Of a stretch of 64,000 nt of DNA, positions 30,199-38,848 are shown one piece after another. The DNA lies in the NCBI GenBank assembly GCA_021832305.1, contig JAKBLB010000010.1, positions 1-64,000 on the forward strand, given 5' to 3'. Made by a program: the position numbers and the translations under genes. The notes beneath the pieces were generated by a model. The model made no database searches. It saw only the letters and a list, made by a program, of their open reading frames with translations, and was not told where the DNA came from. The stretch's first letter is position 1. Each line of letters opens with the position of its first letter. Source of the stretch: Pseudomonadota bacterium (GTDB taxonomy: Bacteria > Pseudomonadota > Gammaproteobacteria > Burkholderiales > Ferrovaceae).

Positions 30199-31620
30199 AT
30201 GGCCGTTAAAAAATATGAGGCCGGTGTAAAGGAATATCGGCAGACCTATTGGGCGCCAGAATATGTGCCGCTAGACTCGGACATCCTGGCCTGTTTCAAG
30301 ATTATCCCACAACCGGGAGTGGATCGCGAGGAAGCTGCCGCCGCTGTGGCTGCCGAGTCTTCCACTGGCACCTGGACCACGGTGTGGACCGATCTCCTGA
30401 CCGATATGGATTATTACAAAGGCCGGGCTTACCGCATCGAGGACGTGCCCGGCGACGACACCTGTTTCTACGCCTTCGTGGCTTATCCGATCGATCTGTT
30501 CGAGGAGGGCTCGGTGGTCAATGTGTTCACCTCGCTGGTAGGTAACGTGTTCGGCTTCAAGGCCATCCGCGCCCTGCGTCTGGAGGATGTGCGCTTCCCC
30601 CTCGCCTACGTCAAGACCTGCAACGGACCACCGCATGGCATTCAGGTCGAGCGCGACAAGATGAACAAGTATGGCCGTCCGCTTTTGGGCTGTACCATCA
30701 AGCCCAAGTTGGGCCTGTCGGCCAAGAACTACGGGCGCGCCGTGTACGAATGCCTGCGTGGCGGCCTGGATTTCACGAAAGACGACGAGAACGTCAACTC
30801 GCAGCCCTTCATGCGCTGGCGCGATCGGTTCCTGTTCGTTCAGGATGCCATTGAAAACGCCCAAATTGAAACCGGCGAACGCAAGGGTCACTACCTGAAC
30901 GTGACTGCCCCGTCTCCCGAGGAAATGTACGAGCGTGCCGAGTTTGCCAAGGAGATTGGCTCGCCCATCATCATGCATGACTTTTTGACCGGCGGCTTTA
31001 CCGCCAATACCGGCCTGGCGCGCTGGTGCCGCAAGCACGGCATGCTGCTGCACATCCACCGTGCCATGCACGCCGTGCTCGACCGCAATCCGCACCATGG
31101 CATCCATTTTCGCGTGCTGGCCAAGGCACTGCGCCTGTCCGGCGGTGACCACCTGCACTCCGGCACCGTGGTGGGCAAGCTGGAAGGCGACCGCGGCGCA
31201 ACCCTGGGCTGGGTGGACTTGATGCGGGAATCCTTCATTCCCGAAGACCGCTCGCGCGGCATCATGTTCGACCAGGATTGGGGCTCCATGCCCGGTGTGA
31301 TGCCGGTCGCCTCGGGCGGTATTCATGTCTGGCATATGCCAGCACTGGTCAACATCTTTGGCGACGACTCAGTGTTGCAGTTCGGTGGCGGTACCCTGGG
31401 CCATCCTTGGGGCAATGCTGCGGGCGCCGCTGCCAACCGCGTCGCGCTGGAAGCCTGCGTCGAAGCGCGTAATGAAGGGCGCGAACTGGAGCGCGAAGGA
31501 AAGGAAATTCTGACCAACGCCGCCAAGGACAGCCCGGAACTCAAGATCGCCATGGAAACCTGGAAAGAGATCAAGTTCGAGTTCGATACGGTGGACAAAC
31601 TGGACGTGGTGAACCGCTGA
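30199..31620 (+). CDS. cbbL: ribulose-bisphosphate carboxylase large subunit, form IA (carboxysomal)
   Basis: Catalytic subunit of Rubisco, fixing CO2 onto ribulose 1,5-bisphosphate inside the alpha-carboxysome. The 473-residue protein is standard for form IA. Active-site motifs are intact: [10 protein letters not shown] (Lys168, Lys170), [10 protein letters not shown] with the carbamylated Lys194 and Mg ligands Asp196/Glu197, the HIHRAMHA histidine, and loop 6 [12 protein letters not shown]. First gene of the cso operon, preceded by GAGGAG. Its form IA character and the downstream csoS2 make the carboxysomal assignment firm. Confidence 0.99.
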   Translation: MAVKKYEAGVKEYRQTYWAPEYVPLDSDILACFKIIPQPGVDREEAAAAVAAESSTGTWTTVWTDLLTDMDYYKGRAYRIEDVPGDDTCFYAFVAYPIDLFEEGSVVNVFTSLVGNVFGFKAIRALRLEDVRFPLAYVKTCNGPPHGIQVERDKMNKYGRPLLGCTIKPKLGLSAKNYGRAVYECLRGGLDFTKDDENVNSQPFMRWRDRFLFVQDAIENAQIETGERKGHYLNVTAPSPEEMYERAEFAKEIGSPIIMHDFLTGGFTANTGLARWCRKHGMLLHIHRAMHAVLDRNPHHGIHFRVLAKALRLSGGDHLHSGTVVGKLEGDRGATLGWVDLMRESFIPEDRSRGIMFDQDWGSMPGVMPVASGGIHVWHMPALVNIFGDDSVLQFGGGTLGHPWGNAAGAAANRVALEACVEARNEGRELEREGKEILTNAAKDSPELKIAMETWKEIKFEFDTVDKLDVVNR

Positions 31621-31674
31621 TTTTCGGGTCGCAATGCTTTTTTGGCATAAATGAAAACTCTCGCAGTGCGTGGC

Positions 31675-31692
31675 CGCTCGGAAAGTCGAGCG
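31675..31692 (+). other. hairpin between cbbL and cbbS
   Basis: CGCTCG (31675-31680), loop GAAAGT, CGAGCG (31687-31692): a perfect six-pair stem in the 106-base cbbL-cbbS spacer, without a following T run. It may protect or process the mRNA and tune large/small subunit ratio; that role is only an inference. Confidence 0.45.
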
Positions 31693-31726
31693 ATTCCCCG
31701 TCAAGCGTCAAAGGAAAGGAAAGAAA

Positions 31727-32059
31727 ATGGCTGACATTCAAGATTACAACTCGACACCCAAGTACGAAACCTTCTCGTATTTGCCAGCGATGACGCCGGA
31801 AAAGATGCGCCGTCAAATTGCCTTCATCGTGAGTCAGGGATGGAATCCCGGCGTTGAACACGTGGAGCCGGCACGTGCATTCAACTACTACTGGTATATG
31901 TGGAAGTTGCCGATGTTCGGCGAACAATCGGTGGAAGCCATCATCACCGAACTGGAAGCCTGCCATCGTGCACATCCCAACCACCATGTGCGCCTGATCG
32001 GCTATGACAACTACTCGCAGAGCCAGGGCAGTTCTTTCGTGGTGTTTCGCGGACGGTAA
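31727..32059 (+). CDS. cbbS: ribulose-bisphosphate carboxylase small subunit, form IA
   Basis: Small subunit capping the L8 core of Rubisco. The 110-residue product has [19 protein letters not shown], the conserved WNPGVEHV and [13 protein letters not shown] segments, and [18 protein letters not shown] at the end. ATG at 31727 follows an AAGGAAAGGA ribosome binding site; the longer open frame upstream runs into the spacer hairpin and is not used. Located 106 bases after cbbL. Confidence 0.98.
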   Translation: MADIQDYNSTPKYETFSYLPAMTPEKMRRQIAFIVSQGWNPGVEHVEPARAFNYYWYMWKLPMFGEQSVEAIITELEACHRAHPNHHVRLIGYDNYSQSQGSSFVVFRGR

Positions 32060-32122
32060 TCGGGGATTGAGCGATCCGGCACGGGTCCCCCAAGGGCCCA
32101 TTGAAATTGGAAGGATAAAAGC

Positions 32123-34114
32123 ATGAGCGATGCCAAGGCTGAAAATAAGGGTTCTGCGCCCAGTGGCGTGAGTGGACGCATGCTCTCGCGTGCGCGCCGT
32201 CAGGCGATGTCGCAGAGCGGCAAGGCAAGTTTGGGGCAGATGCGCAAGGCGGTGCCCACCGCCGCGCCAGTGCGTGTGGAATCGGTTGTGCCACCTGAAC
32301 TGCCAGAAGAGCCATCCAGAGACGATGATCATGGTGCGAGCAACTGCGGTTGTATGCAGGCCAGCGAGCAGAAAATGCTGGATGCAGTCTGCGACCTGGT
32401 AGAAGCGGAGCCGACCACCTTGGGAACGATCTCTTCCAGCGTGCGTCGCTTGTGCCAGGAGCGGCGGCGAGCGCTTTCCAGCCAGGGCAAGGCGGCCGTG
32501 AAATCTGCGGGATTGAATGCTGTTTCGACACGTCATGGCAGCATCAACAACAAGGCGGTCGCGATAGTCGGGTCGAGCGGGCGTGCCGCTGCACGGGCGC
32601 GCCGCGAGGCGATGTGCGAGAACGGCCGAGGCAATGATCCGGCGTGCCGTCCTTCCGGGCGAGTGCGTTCTCGAGTGGCTCCAGTCAAGGTCGAGATCGG
32701 CACTACACTGAGCGGCAACCTGGTCACTGGCACCCAGGTTGAGCGCAGCAGCAAGGTGACCGGGGTTGAATCGGGCAGTTGCCGGGAGATCACCGGTACC
32801 GAATACATTGGCGCCGAGCAGTATGGAAAGTTGTGTGTATCTACTCCACCAGCCGCGCCTGCCAAGGTCAGTGTCAGCACTACCAGTCGGAATCAGCGCG
32901 TGAGTGGCGTCGAACTTGGTCGTAGCGATAAGGTGACTGGAGATGAACACGGTGCCTGCAACGGCAAACTCACTGGCAGTCAGTATGTTCAGAATCCGTC
33001 CGGCAGCCTGTGTCAAGGCAGTGGCGTACCGCACAAGGTGAGCGTGATGAGCACCGTACGCGAGCGTCCGGTGACTGGCACCGATGTAGCGGTGAGCGCA
33101 TCGGTCACCGGCGGCGAATATGGCGCATGCAGCAGCGTGACGGGGACCGGGTACGTCGGGCTGCAGCAATATCAGGCATGTAACCGCGAACCGGTGTTGA
33201 CGCCGGAAAAAGTTGGCGTGATGCGCACTTGGCGCGACCAGCCGGTTTCCGGAACGATGATGGAGCACAACCCGAAGGTTACCGGTGCTGAATATGGCGG
33301 ATGCCAGCCGATTTCCGGTACCGAATACATGGGTCCGGATCAATATACTGCGTTTTGCGACGAGGAACGTCAGGCTGCTTCGCGCGCCCTGATGGCAAGT
33401 CGTGGTGCCCGGGCGGGTGTGGCGCCGAGCGGAACCCGCGTCGAATCCGGGAGCAAGGTGACAGGCGTGGAACGCGGCGAAAGCCGGGTCCTGAGCGGTA
33501 CGCCCTATTCCGGCCCACATCAGCGTGTGTCGCAGCGGGGTGCCAATAGCAATCCGCACCCGCTCACGCGTGGACCTGCAAATGCACCGCGTGCAGTAGT
33601 GTCCGAGGAGTCGCAGGCACCTGCGGTGCAAGGCATTTTCAGCATCGTCACCCCGGCACGCAGAGCCCAGGATAGCAGTTTGAGTCGCATTACCGGTACC
33701 GCTTCCGGTGCACAAGGACGCATCACCGGGCCAGTCAATCTGGCGGCCGGACTGGTTTCAGGTACGCCGGAGTTTCGCTATCGGGACGATGCCTACGGCG
33801 CTGCACCGATTGCGATGGAACAGTTGCAGGCACCTGAAGGGCAGCGCAGTCGCCTCACCGGAGATGGGCGCGAAGGAGGCTTCGCCATCACGGGTGCTGC
33901 CTGGCGCCGTAACGAAAGCATTACCGGCACAGAAGGGACTTCTGCCGCGCGGCGTAACCCGACTCTGCGCGGCAATCAGCGCAGCATGGCGATGCAAGTC
34001 CTTGCACTGAAGGATCGCGAGCATTTGCAAGTGGCGCCGAGCAAAGTCACCGGCAGCAGCGGTAGCGCCGACACCGGCTCAACCATCACCTACTCCGGTG
34101 GCGCGCGTGGCTAA
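32123..34114 (+). CDS. csoS2: carboxysome scaffold protein CsoS2, short variant
   Basis: Intrinsically disordered organiser that binds Rubisco through its N-terminal repeats and the shell through its middle and C-terminal regions. 663 residues, against 869 in Halothiobacillus. Three N-type basic repeats (about 17-35, 107-125, 152-170: SRARRQA, ERRRALSSQGK, RARREAM) precede four cysteine-containing M repeats (about 189-238, 249-297, 305-353, 363-412) with VTG/ITG triplets, one cysteine-free half repeat (438-466) and the C-terminal domain. GGAAGGA precedes the ATG. No classical -1 slippery heptamer is evident between repeat 4 and the C-domain. Confidence 0.97.
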   Translation: MSDAKAENKGSAPSGVSGRMLSRARRQAMSQSGKASLGQMRKAVPTAAPVRVESVVPPELPEEPSRDDDHGASNCGCMQASEQKMLDAVCDLVEAEPTTLGTISSSVRRLCQERRRALSSQGKAAVKSAGLNAVSTRHGSINNKAVAIVGSSGRAAARARREAMCENGRGNDPACRPSGRVRSRVAPVKVEIGTTLSGNLVTGTQVERSSKVTGVESGSCREITGTEYIGAEQYGKLCVSTPPAAPAKVSVSTTSRNQRVSGVELGRSDKVTGDEHGACNGKLTGSQYVQNPSGSLCQGSGVPHKVSVMSTVRERPVTGTDVAVSASVTGGEYGACSSVTGTGYVGLQQYQACNREPVLTPEKVGVMRTWRDQPVSGTMMEHNPKVTGAEYGGCQPISGTEYMGPDQYTAFCDEERQAASRALMASRGARAGVAPSGTRVESGSKVTGVERGESRVLSGTPYSGPHQRVSQRGANSNPHPLTRGPANAPRAVVSEESQAPAVQGIFSIVTPARRAQDSSLSRITGTASGAQGRITGPVNLAAGLVSGTPEFRYRDDAYGAAPIAMEQLQAPEGQRSRLTGDGREGGFAITGAAWRRNESITGTEGTSAARRNPTLRGNQRSMAMQVLALKDREHLQVAPSKVTGSSGSADTGSTITYSGGARG

Positions 34115-34117
34115 CCT

Positions 34118-35683
34118 ATGAATACGCGCAACCGCCCCGGGCGGCATATCAGCCCACAGTTTGCAGCCGGCCGTCCGCCTTATGGGCTGGGGACGCCTGG
34201 CAGCGTGCTCCAGGGGCGTCAGCCGGAGATGCAGGTTGCCGGCGCAGCCGTGGAACCCAATCCGGCCTGTACGATGCAAGGCGGGCGTCTGTGCCGCCAC
34301 CCGTTGTCGAACGAAATGGAGAACCGGCGCCTGCTGAAATACGAGGAAACCATCAAGGGGTGCTTCGCCAATATCGTTCCGGTGTTGAAGCGTATCGCCG
34401 GATTGCAGCATGAACCAGACTTCGTCGAGCGGGCGCAAGCCATCGCGAACCAGGAATTGGGCTTTGAGTTGCCGGCGCACATACTTGCAGATGCGTGGGT
34501 ATCTGACCTGAATATGCGGGCCTTGTATGGCGAAAGTGTCATGCGCATGCTGCGCTTTCAGGCAGAACGGGTCACTGCGTCCAATCCATCTGAGGCGGTG
34601 GGCACGGATGAGTCGATGTCGTTCCTGTTGGATTGCGGCTACCATGCAGTCGACATCTCGCCCTGCTCGGATGGGCGCTTGAAGGGTTTGGTGCATTATA
34701 TCCTGCGCTTGCCTGCTGGGGCGGTGCAGTCCTACGCTGGTGCGATGTTCGATGTGGATGCCAACGTCAAGCGCTGGATCGAAACCGAGTTGATGCGCTT
34801 TCGCGAGGGCCGTCCGGTATCCGCTGATGCAGGTACGCGCTACCTGAAGATGGTCGTGTACCACACCAGTAGTTCCGATCCCGAGCATGAAGGTTGTGCT
34901 GCCCATGACAGCAATGTGATGCAGGCGGCAGAGAAGGGGCTGGAGCGGCTGCGCGAGTTCCGTCAAGCGATCGAAAACAGTTTTTGCTGTGGTGCATCGG
35001 TCGACATCTTGCTGGTCGGTGTGGATACCGATACCGATGCGATCAAGGTGCATGTGCCCGACGCGGACGGCGACATGAGTTTATACCGCACAGTGGATAA
35101 CCTTGCGCTGTATCGCCAGACCGTCAACGATGACGAGAATACTGCCCGGCTCAAGGTCTATCAGGCGATTCAGGCAGCCAATACCCAGAGTGGTTGGGGT
35201 CGCGGCAACGGCGAGCCCCATGAGGGCATGCGGCGTTTGATCGCCACGTTGTTGATCAACAATTTGTCGCAGATCGAATATGTGTGCGGCAACTGGGGTG
35301 GACGTTACTCCGACATCGGCCACAACGAGCGCTTCATCAGTGTTGGTGAAGGGTTCGAAGAGTTTCAGTTGCGTAATCTGGCCTATTTTGCCCACCTGCA
35401 CACGGTTGAGGAGGGTGCGCCCGACCTGGACGTGGGAATCAGGATTTTCAAGAAACTCAACGTCAGTCACGGCTTGCCGATTCCGCTGGCAATTCACTAC
35501 CGTTACGACAGTCGCGTGCCGGGTAGCCGCGAACGCACGGCAGAGCGTTGCCGCCGTGTCAAGGCAGCAATCGAGTCGCGCTATGGCGAATTGGCCCGGC
35601 AAGGACTTCTGGCATGTGGCATGACGGTACAGGACAAGAGGGCCGGCAGCCCGATCGAGTTGATCGAGGCGAGCGGAGGTTGA
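34118..35683 (+). CDS. csoSCA: carboxysomal carbonic anhydrase CsoSCA
   Basis: Beta-type carbonic anhydrase (formerly CsoS3) that converts bicarbonate to CO2 inside the carboxysome lumen. 521 residues, with a basic, disordered first 60 that probably mediates cargo binding, then helical, catalytic and C-terminal pseudo-domains. The zinc ligands are readable as Cys173 (LDCGYH), His249 (VVYHTS) and Cys260 (EHEGC); the His-Cys spacing of 11 equals that known for Halothiobacillus. Starts three bases after the csoS2 stop. Confidence 0.97.
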   Translation: MNTRNRPGRHISPQFAAGRPPYGLGTPGSVLQGRQPEMQVAGAAVEPNPACTMQGGRLCRHPLSNEMENRRLLKYEETIKGCFANIVPVLKRIAGLQHEPDFVERAQAIANQELGFELPAHILADAWVSDLNMRALYGESVMRMLRFQAERVTASNPSEAVGTDESMSFLLDCGYHAVDISPCSDGRLKGLVHYILRLPAGAVQSYAGAMFDVDANVKRWIETELMRFREGRPVSADAGTRYLKMVVYHTSSSDPEHEGCAAHDSNVMQAAEKGLERLREFRQAIENSFCCGASVDILLVGVDTDTDAIKVHVPDADGDMSLYRTVDNLALYRQTVNDDENTARLKVYQAIQAANTQSGWGRGNGEPHEGMRRLIATLLINNLSQIEYVCGNWGGRYSDIGHNERFISVGEGFEEFQLRNLAYFAHLHTVEEGAPDLDVGIRIFKKLNVSHGLPIPLAIHYRYDSRVPGSRERTAERCRRVKAAIESRYGELARQGLLACGMTVQDKRAGSPIELIEASGG

Positions 35684-35701
35684 GGCTTTGCGGAGAGCAC
35701 A

Positions 35702-35950
35702 ATGAAAATTTGTCAGGTGGAAAAGACGCTGGTTTCGACTAACCGGATCAAGGAGATGGGGCATCGCCCGCTGCTGGTCGTGAAAGAAAAAGGTGGTTCG
35801 CGCAGCATTGCGGTGGACGCGGTGGGCTGCATCCCAGGAGACTGGGTGATTTGCGTGGGTTCTTCCGCGGCGCGTGAAGCTGCTGGCGGCAAGGATTTTC
35901 CCAGCGATCTCACCATCGTCGGCATTATCGACCATTGGGCGGAAGATTGA
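35702..35950 (+). CDS. csoS4A: carboxysome shell vertex protein CsoS4A
   Basis: Bacterial microcompartment vertex (BMV, EutN/CcmL family) protein; pentamers cap the icosahedral corners of the shell. 82 residues with the family's MKICQVEKTLVST start, GHRPLLVV strand, AVGCIPGDWVI and the C-terminal DLTIVGIIDHW. Followed after one base by csoS4B, its paralogue. Both are minor shell components needed to seal the shell. Confidence 0.96.
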   Translation: MKICQVEKTLVSTNRIKEMGHRPLLVVKEKGGSRSIAVDAVGCIPGDWVICVGSSAAREAAGGKDFPSDLTIVGIIDHWAED

Positions 35951-35951
35951 A

Positions 35952-36218
35952 ATGGAGATCATGGAAGTGGTTTCCGACTTGGTATCCACACGCCGCATCC
36001 CTGGTTTGTACAGTGCTTCGCTCAGGGTGGTACGCGATGTCAAGGGCCGGCTCAATGTGGCGGCCGACCCGGTGGGCGTGCCGCCGGGCAAATGGGTGAT
36101 TACCGTGAGCGGGTCGGCTGCGCGCTACGCCATGGGCGATTACAGGATTCTTACCGATTTGACCATCGGCGGCATCATCGATGGTTGGGACCCCGGCGCT
36201 GGTCAAGCCGGTAAGTAA
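35952..36218 (+). CDS. csoS4B: carboxysome shell vertex protein CsoS4B
   Basis: Second pentameric vertex protein. 88 residues with the same layout as CsoS4A: EVVSDLVSTRRIPGL, VGVPPGKWVITVSGSAAR and LTIGGIIDGWD. The ATG at 35952 is used; an internal ATG three codons later gives MEVVSD and is possible. It lies between csoS4A and the csoS1 array, the normal order. Confidence 0.95.
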   Translation: MEIMEVVSDLVSTRRIPGLYSASLRVVRDVKGRLNVAADPVGVPPGKWVITVSGSAARYAMGDYRILTDLTIGGIIDGWDPGAGQAGK

Positions 36219-36250
36219 GCAGTTTTTAATAACGCAAAAGGAGTATGAAA

Positions 36251-36547
36251 ATGGCAAACGTAAGCGGTATTGCATTGGGCATGATCGAGACGCGGGGTCT
36301 GGTGCCTGCGATTGAAGCGGCGGACGCGATGACCAAGGCGGCGGAAGTGCGTCTGGTGGGGCGCCAATTCGTCGGCGGGGGTTACGTCACCGTGCTGGTG
36401 CGCGGTGAAACCGGTGCGGTGAACGCAGCGGTGCGCGCCGGGGCGGATGCGTGCGAGCGCGTGGGGGATGGTCTGGTTGCGGCGCATATCATTGCGCGTG
36501 TGCACAGCGAGGTGGAGAACATTCTGCCGAGCCAGCCTGAAGCCTGA
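36251..36547 (+). CDS. csoS1: carboxysome shell hexamer protein CsoS1, copy 1
   Basis: Single BMC-domain protein forming the hexameric facets of the shell. 98 residues: [40 protein letters not shown], and the pore-region [14 protein letters not shown] lies seven bases before the ATG at 36251; an in-frame ATG at 36245 is too close to that site. Identical in protein to copy 2 except for one residue missing at position 4. First of three tandem copies; which corresponds to CsoS1A, B or C cannot be assigned. Confidence 0.97.
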   Translation: MANVSGIALGMIETRGLVPAIEAADAMTKAAEVRLVGRQFVGGGYVTVLVRGETGAVNAAVRAGADACERVGDGLVAAHIIARVHSEVENILPSQPEA

Positions 36548-36589
36548 AGGGTTTTGTCTTAACAACTTGACGAGAGAAAGGAATACATC

Positions 36590-36889
36590 ATGGCAAACAC
36601 AGTGAGCGGCATTGCATTGGGCATGATCGAGACGCGGGGGCTGGTGCCTGCGATTGAAGCGGCGGACGCGATGACCAAGGCGGCGGAAGTGCGTCTGGTG
36701 GGGCGCCAATTCGTCGGCGGGGGTTACGTCACCGTGCTGGTGCGCGGTGAAACCGGTGCGGTGAACGCAGCGGTGCGCGCCGGGGCGGATGCGTGCGAGC
36801 GCGTGGGGGATGGTCTGGTTGCGGCGCATATCATTGCGCGTGTGCACAGCGAGGTGGAGAACATTCTGCCGAGCCAGCCTGAAGCCTGA
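36590..36889 (+). CDS. csoS1: carboxysome shell hexamer protein CsoS1, copy 2
   Basis: Second shell hexamer gene, 99 residues, MANTVSG start. The protein matches copy 1 except for an inserted threonine at position 4, and matches copy 3 up to residue 94. GAAAGGA precedes the ATG. Together the three copies would give high shell-protein output from one transcript, consistent with the thousands of CsoS1 subunits per carboxysome. Confidence 0.97.
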   Translation: MANTVSGIALGMIETRGLVPAIEAADAMTKAAEVRLVGRQFVGGGYVTVLVRGETGAVNAAVRAGADACERVGDGLVAAHIIARVHSEVENILPSQPEA

Positions 36890-36931
36890 AGGGTTTTGTC
36901 TTAACAACTTGACGAGAGAAAGGAATACATC

Positions 36932-37261
36932 ATGGCAAACACAGTGAGCGGCATTGCATTGGGCATGATCGAGACGCGGGGGCTGGTGCCTGCGATTGAA
37001 GCGGCGGACGCGATGACCAAGGCGGCGGAAGTGCGTCTGGTGGGGCGCCAATTCGTCGGCGGGGGTTACGTCACCGTGCTGGTGCGCGGTGAAACCGGTG
37101 CGGTGAATGCAGCGGTGCGCGCCGGGGCGGATGCGTGCGAGCGCGTGGGGGATGGTCTGGTTGCGGCGCACATCATTGCGCGCGTACACAGCGAGGTGGA
37201 GAACATTCTGCCGACGACTCCCGATGCGGGCCAGGGTGGACGGGATGGGGATATCAGTTAG
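36932..37261 (+). CDS. csoS1: carboxysome shell hexamer protein CsoS1, copy 3 with extended tail
   Basis: Third shell hexamer gene, 109 residues. Identical to copy 2 through residue 94, then the tail changes from SQPEA to [15 protein letters not shown], an acidic/glycine-rich extension of about ten residues. This pattern (two normal and one C-terminally extended copy) resembles the CsoS1C/A and CsoS1B relation in other alpha-carboxysomes, where CsoS1B carries a short extension. The equivalence is an inference. Confidence 0.96.
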   Translation: MANTVSGIALGMIETRGLVPAIEAADAMTKAAEVRLVGRQFVGGGYVTVLVRGETGAVNAAVRAGADACERVGDGLVAAHIIARVHSEVENILPTTPDAGQGGRDGDIS

Positions 37262-37291
37262 GCTATCTCCCGAGTGGATAAAGGCGTGAAT

Positions 37292-37726
37292 ATGCATATG
37301 GACCCGCGTTTGAATGGCTACTTGACACGCGCACTCACTCACGAGTTGGCGGCGGTACAGCAATATCTGATGCAGGCCAGGTTGACCGGCCTGTGGGGGT
37401 TATCTGCACAGAGCACACAATTCCGCCGGGATGTGAATGAGGAACTGGTGCACGCCGAGCGCTTGATGGAACGCATGTTGGTCTTGGGGATTCCGTGTAA
37501 TGCAACCCAGTTGCCGCCCATCCGCCCAGGCAGAACGCTGGCGGAAATGCTGGAAATCGATCGCAAACTGGAAATCGAGGCGGTCCGGCTCTACGAAGAA
37601 GCGATGCTCTATTGCGCCAGACGCCAGGATGAGGAAACGCAGGCGCTGATGCGCGCCCTCATGGAAGATGAGTTGGGTCATCTCAAGGAATTGGATCAGC
37701 AGTTGTCCGAATTACAGGGAGAATAA
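37292..37726 (+). CDS. ferritin-like (bacterioferritin-type) carboxysome-locus protein
   Basis: A 144-residue four-helix-bundle protein with the ferritin metal-ligand pattern: glutamate in THELAAVQQYL, E-x2-H in NEELVHAERL, glutamate in LEIEAVRLYEEAM, and EDELGHL near the C-terminus. Such a Bfr-like gene is common in alpha-carboxysome operons; its role there is not settled (iron or redox protection has been suggested). ATG at 37292 follows AAGG by seven bases; a GTG at 37274 opens the frame earlier. Follows csoS1 copy 3. Confidence 0.9.
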   Translation: MHMDPRLNGYLTRALTHELAAVQQYLMQARLTGLWGLSAQSTQFRRDVNEELVHAERLMERMLVLGIPCNATQLPPIRPGRTLAEMLEIDRKLEIEAVRLYEEAMLYCARRQDEETQALMRALMEDELGHLKELDQQLSELQGE

Positions 37727-37730
37727 GGCC

Positions 37731-38009
37731 ATGATGCAAGCCAGGGATTCAGACACGGATATCACCACGTCAGAGGCGCGCAAGCCGGTATTGAACCGGC
37801 GCTTTGATTTCGGCAACTATGCCGAGGCGAGGTCCTTCCTGGATAAACTGGCAGAATTGTCCAGGCGCGAGGACTACTATCCGAATTTGAGTTTTGGAAG
37901 AACTTACGTGATCGTCAGCATCGATGCCGTGGGTTGGGCTGCGCTGGCCAGCCGGGAATCCGCCTTTATCAGCGAGATGGAAGCACTGGCTGCACCGGGC
38001 AAGATCTAG
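37731..38009 (+). CDS. acRAF: alpha-carboxysome Rubisco assembly factor (pterin dehydratase-like)
   Basis: A 92-residue protein of the pterin-4a-carbinolamine dehydratase-like fold: LNRRFDFGNYAEARSFLDKLAELSRREDYYPNLSF. In alpha-carboxysome operons this family assists Rubisco folding or assembly rather than pterin chemistry; the canonical PCD histidine cluster is not visible, in line with a non-enzymatic role. Starts five bases after the ferritin-like gene. Confidence 0.9.
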   Translation: MMQARDSDTDITTSEARKPVLNRRFDFGNYAEARSFLDKLAELSRREDYYPNLSFGRTYVIVSIDAVGWAALASRESAFISEMEALAAPGKI

Positions 38010-38024
38010 CGGGCTGGCGCGGTA

Positions 38025-38657
38025 ATGGCTGACAGGATCATCGCGATAATCAACCAGAAGGGCGGAACCGGCAAGACCACTCTGGCCCTGAACCTGGCGG
38101 CGGGGTTGGCGTTGCGCGGTTCGACTCATCTGGTGGATGCCGACCCCCAACGCTCCGTCAGCCAGTGGGTCGGGATGGGCGCCGGGCATGCCGTCCTGCC
38201 GTTGGCCGTGCTGGGAGGCGACTCTGTCGCCACCCTGGCAAAACTGGCGCGCAACCACCGTTATGTGGTGGTGGATTGTCCACCCGCTGTGCAAGGGCCG
38301 GTCATCGATGCGGTGATGGCTTCTGCCAACCTCGTGCTGATCCCGGTGCTGCCTTCGCCGCTTGACCTGTGGGCGAGCGTGGAGATGGGGGCGCTGGTGA
38401 GTCGGGCGCGGCAGAAAAACCCGGCATTGCAAGCTCGCCTGGTCCTGAATCAGATGGAAACTCGCAATACCCTGTCCCGCGCCATGCGTGAAGCAGTGGC
38501 GGCGTTCGATATGCCCGTTCTGGATGCCGACATGCAGCGACGTGCGGCCTACCGCAGCGCTGCAGTGGAAGGGACGAGCGTCTATGGTATGGGCAAGCGT
38601 GCGCAAACCGCAGTGGCGGATATCGAAGCGATCATCGAGGAGGTTTTATGTCTGTGA
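38025..38657 (+). CDS. mcdA: carboxysome positioning ATPase McdA (ParA family)
   Basis: ParA/MinD-type ATPase that forms gradients on the nucleoid and spaces carboxysomes. 210 residues with the deviant Walker A KGGTGKTT at about 12-19, the DADPQRSVSQW switch, VVVDCPP as Walker B, and DADMQRRAAYRSA near the C-terminus. Its place directly before an mcdB-type gene inside the cso operon makes it McdA rather than a chromosome partitioning ParA. Overlaps mcdB by ten bases. Confidence 0.95.
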   Translation: MADRIIAIINQKGGTGKTTLALNLAAGLALRGSTHLVDADPQRSVSQWVGMGAGHAVLPLAVLGGDSVATLAKLARNHRYVVVDCPPAVQGPVIDAVMASANLVLIPVLPSPLDLWASVEMGALVSRARQKNPALQARLVLNQMETRNTLSRAMREAVAAFDMPVLDADMQRRAAYRSAAVEGTSVYGMGKRAQTAVADIEAIIEEVLCL

Positions 38658-38848
38658 AAAAAATGGGGACAAAACTTGCGCAAGGCGTACATCAGGTCAA
38701 AGCCCAGCAGGATGAGGTGCCGCCGGACGAGGGGCTGAACGCCCCACTGGTCGCCAGAACGAAATCGGTGCGGAGTGCAGCCAAACCCGAACCCGCCAAG
38801 GTCAGCAAGCCTGGTGCGTTGCACCCGCATCGAGTTTGGCCCGACTGA
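38648..38848 (+). CDS. mcdB: carboxysome positioning adaptor McdB (alpha type)
   Basis: A 66-residue, polar, low-complexity protein that would link carboxysomes to McdA. The first 50 residues are lysine/glutamine/proline-rich and probably disordered; the C-terminus PGALHPHRVWPD carries the short tryptophan-containing RVWPD tail characteristic of alpha-McdB. Overlap with mcdA (ten bases) implies translational coupling. The small size fits the alpha-McdB group. Confidence 0.9.
   Translation: MSVKKMGTKLAQGVHQVKAQQDEVPPDEGLNAPLVARTKSVRSAAKPEPAKVSKPGALHPHRVWPD

Larger units (their letters stand above)
36251..37261 (+). repeat. tandem triplication of the csoS1 gene
   Basis: Three units of about 340 bases beginning at 36251, 36590 and 36932. 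The spacer with its ribosome binding site is identical between copies 1-2 and 2-3. Apart from the first 18 or so bases, copies 1 and 2 differ at one base in the coding region; copies 2 and 3 are identical until a few silent changes near 37104-37190 and a divergent 3' end. The near identity implies very recent duplication or ongoing gene conversion. Confidence 0.97.

Noticed and set aside
33340-33560. Programmed -1 frameshift site in csoS2
   Set aside because: I found no clear X-XXY-YYZ heptamer with a following stem, so I do not annotate one; the negative is by eye only.
31571-33715. 714-codon open frame on the minus strand opposite cbbS and csoS2
   Set aside because: It is antisense to two well-identified genes, has no family motif or ribosome binding site, and follows from the GC-rich codon pattern of csoS2.
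36251-37261. Tandem repeats considered as a CRISPR or satellite array
   Set aside because: Units are about 340 bases, each a full shell-protein gene with its own ribosome binding site.
36203-37363. 386-codon minus-strand frame with three internal repeats
   Set aside because: The repeats are simply the reverse of the three csoS1 genes; not a repeat protein.
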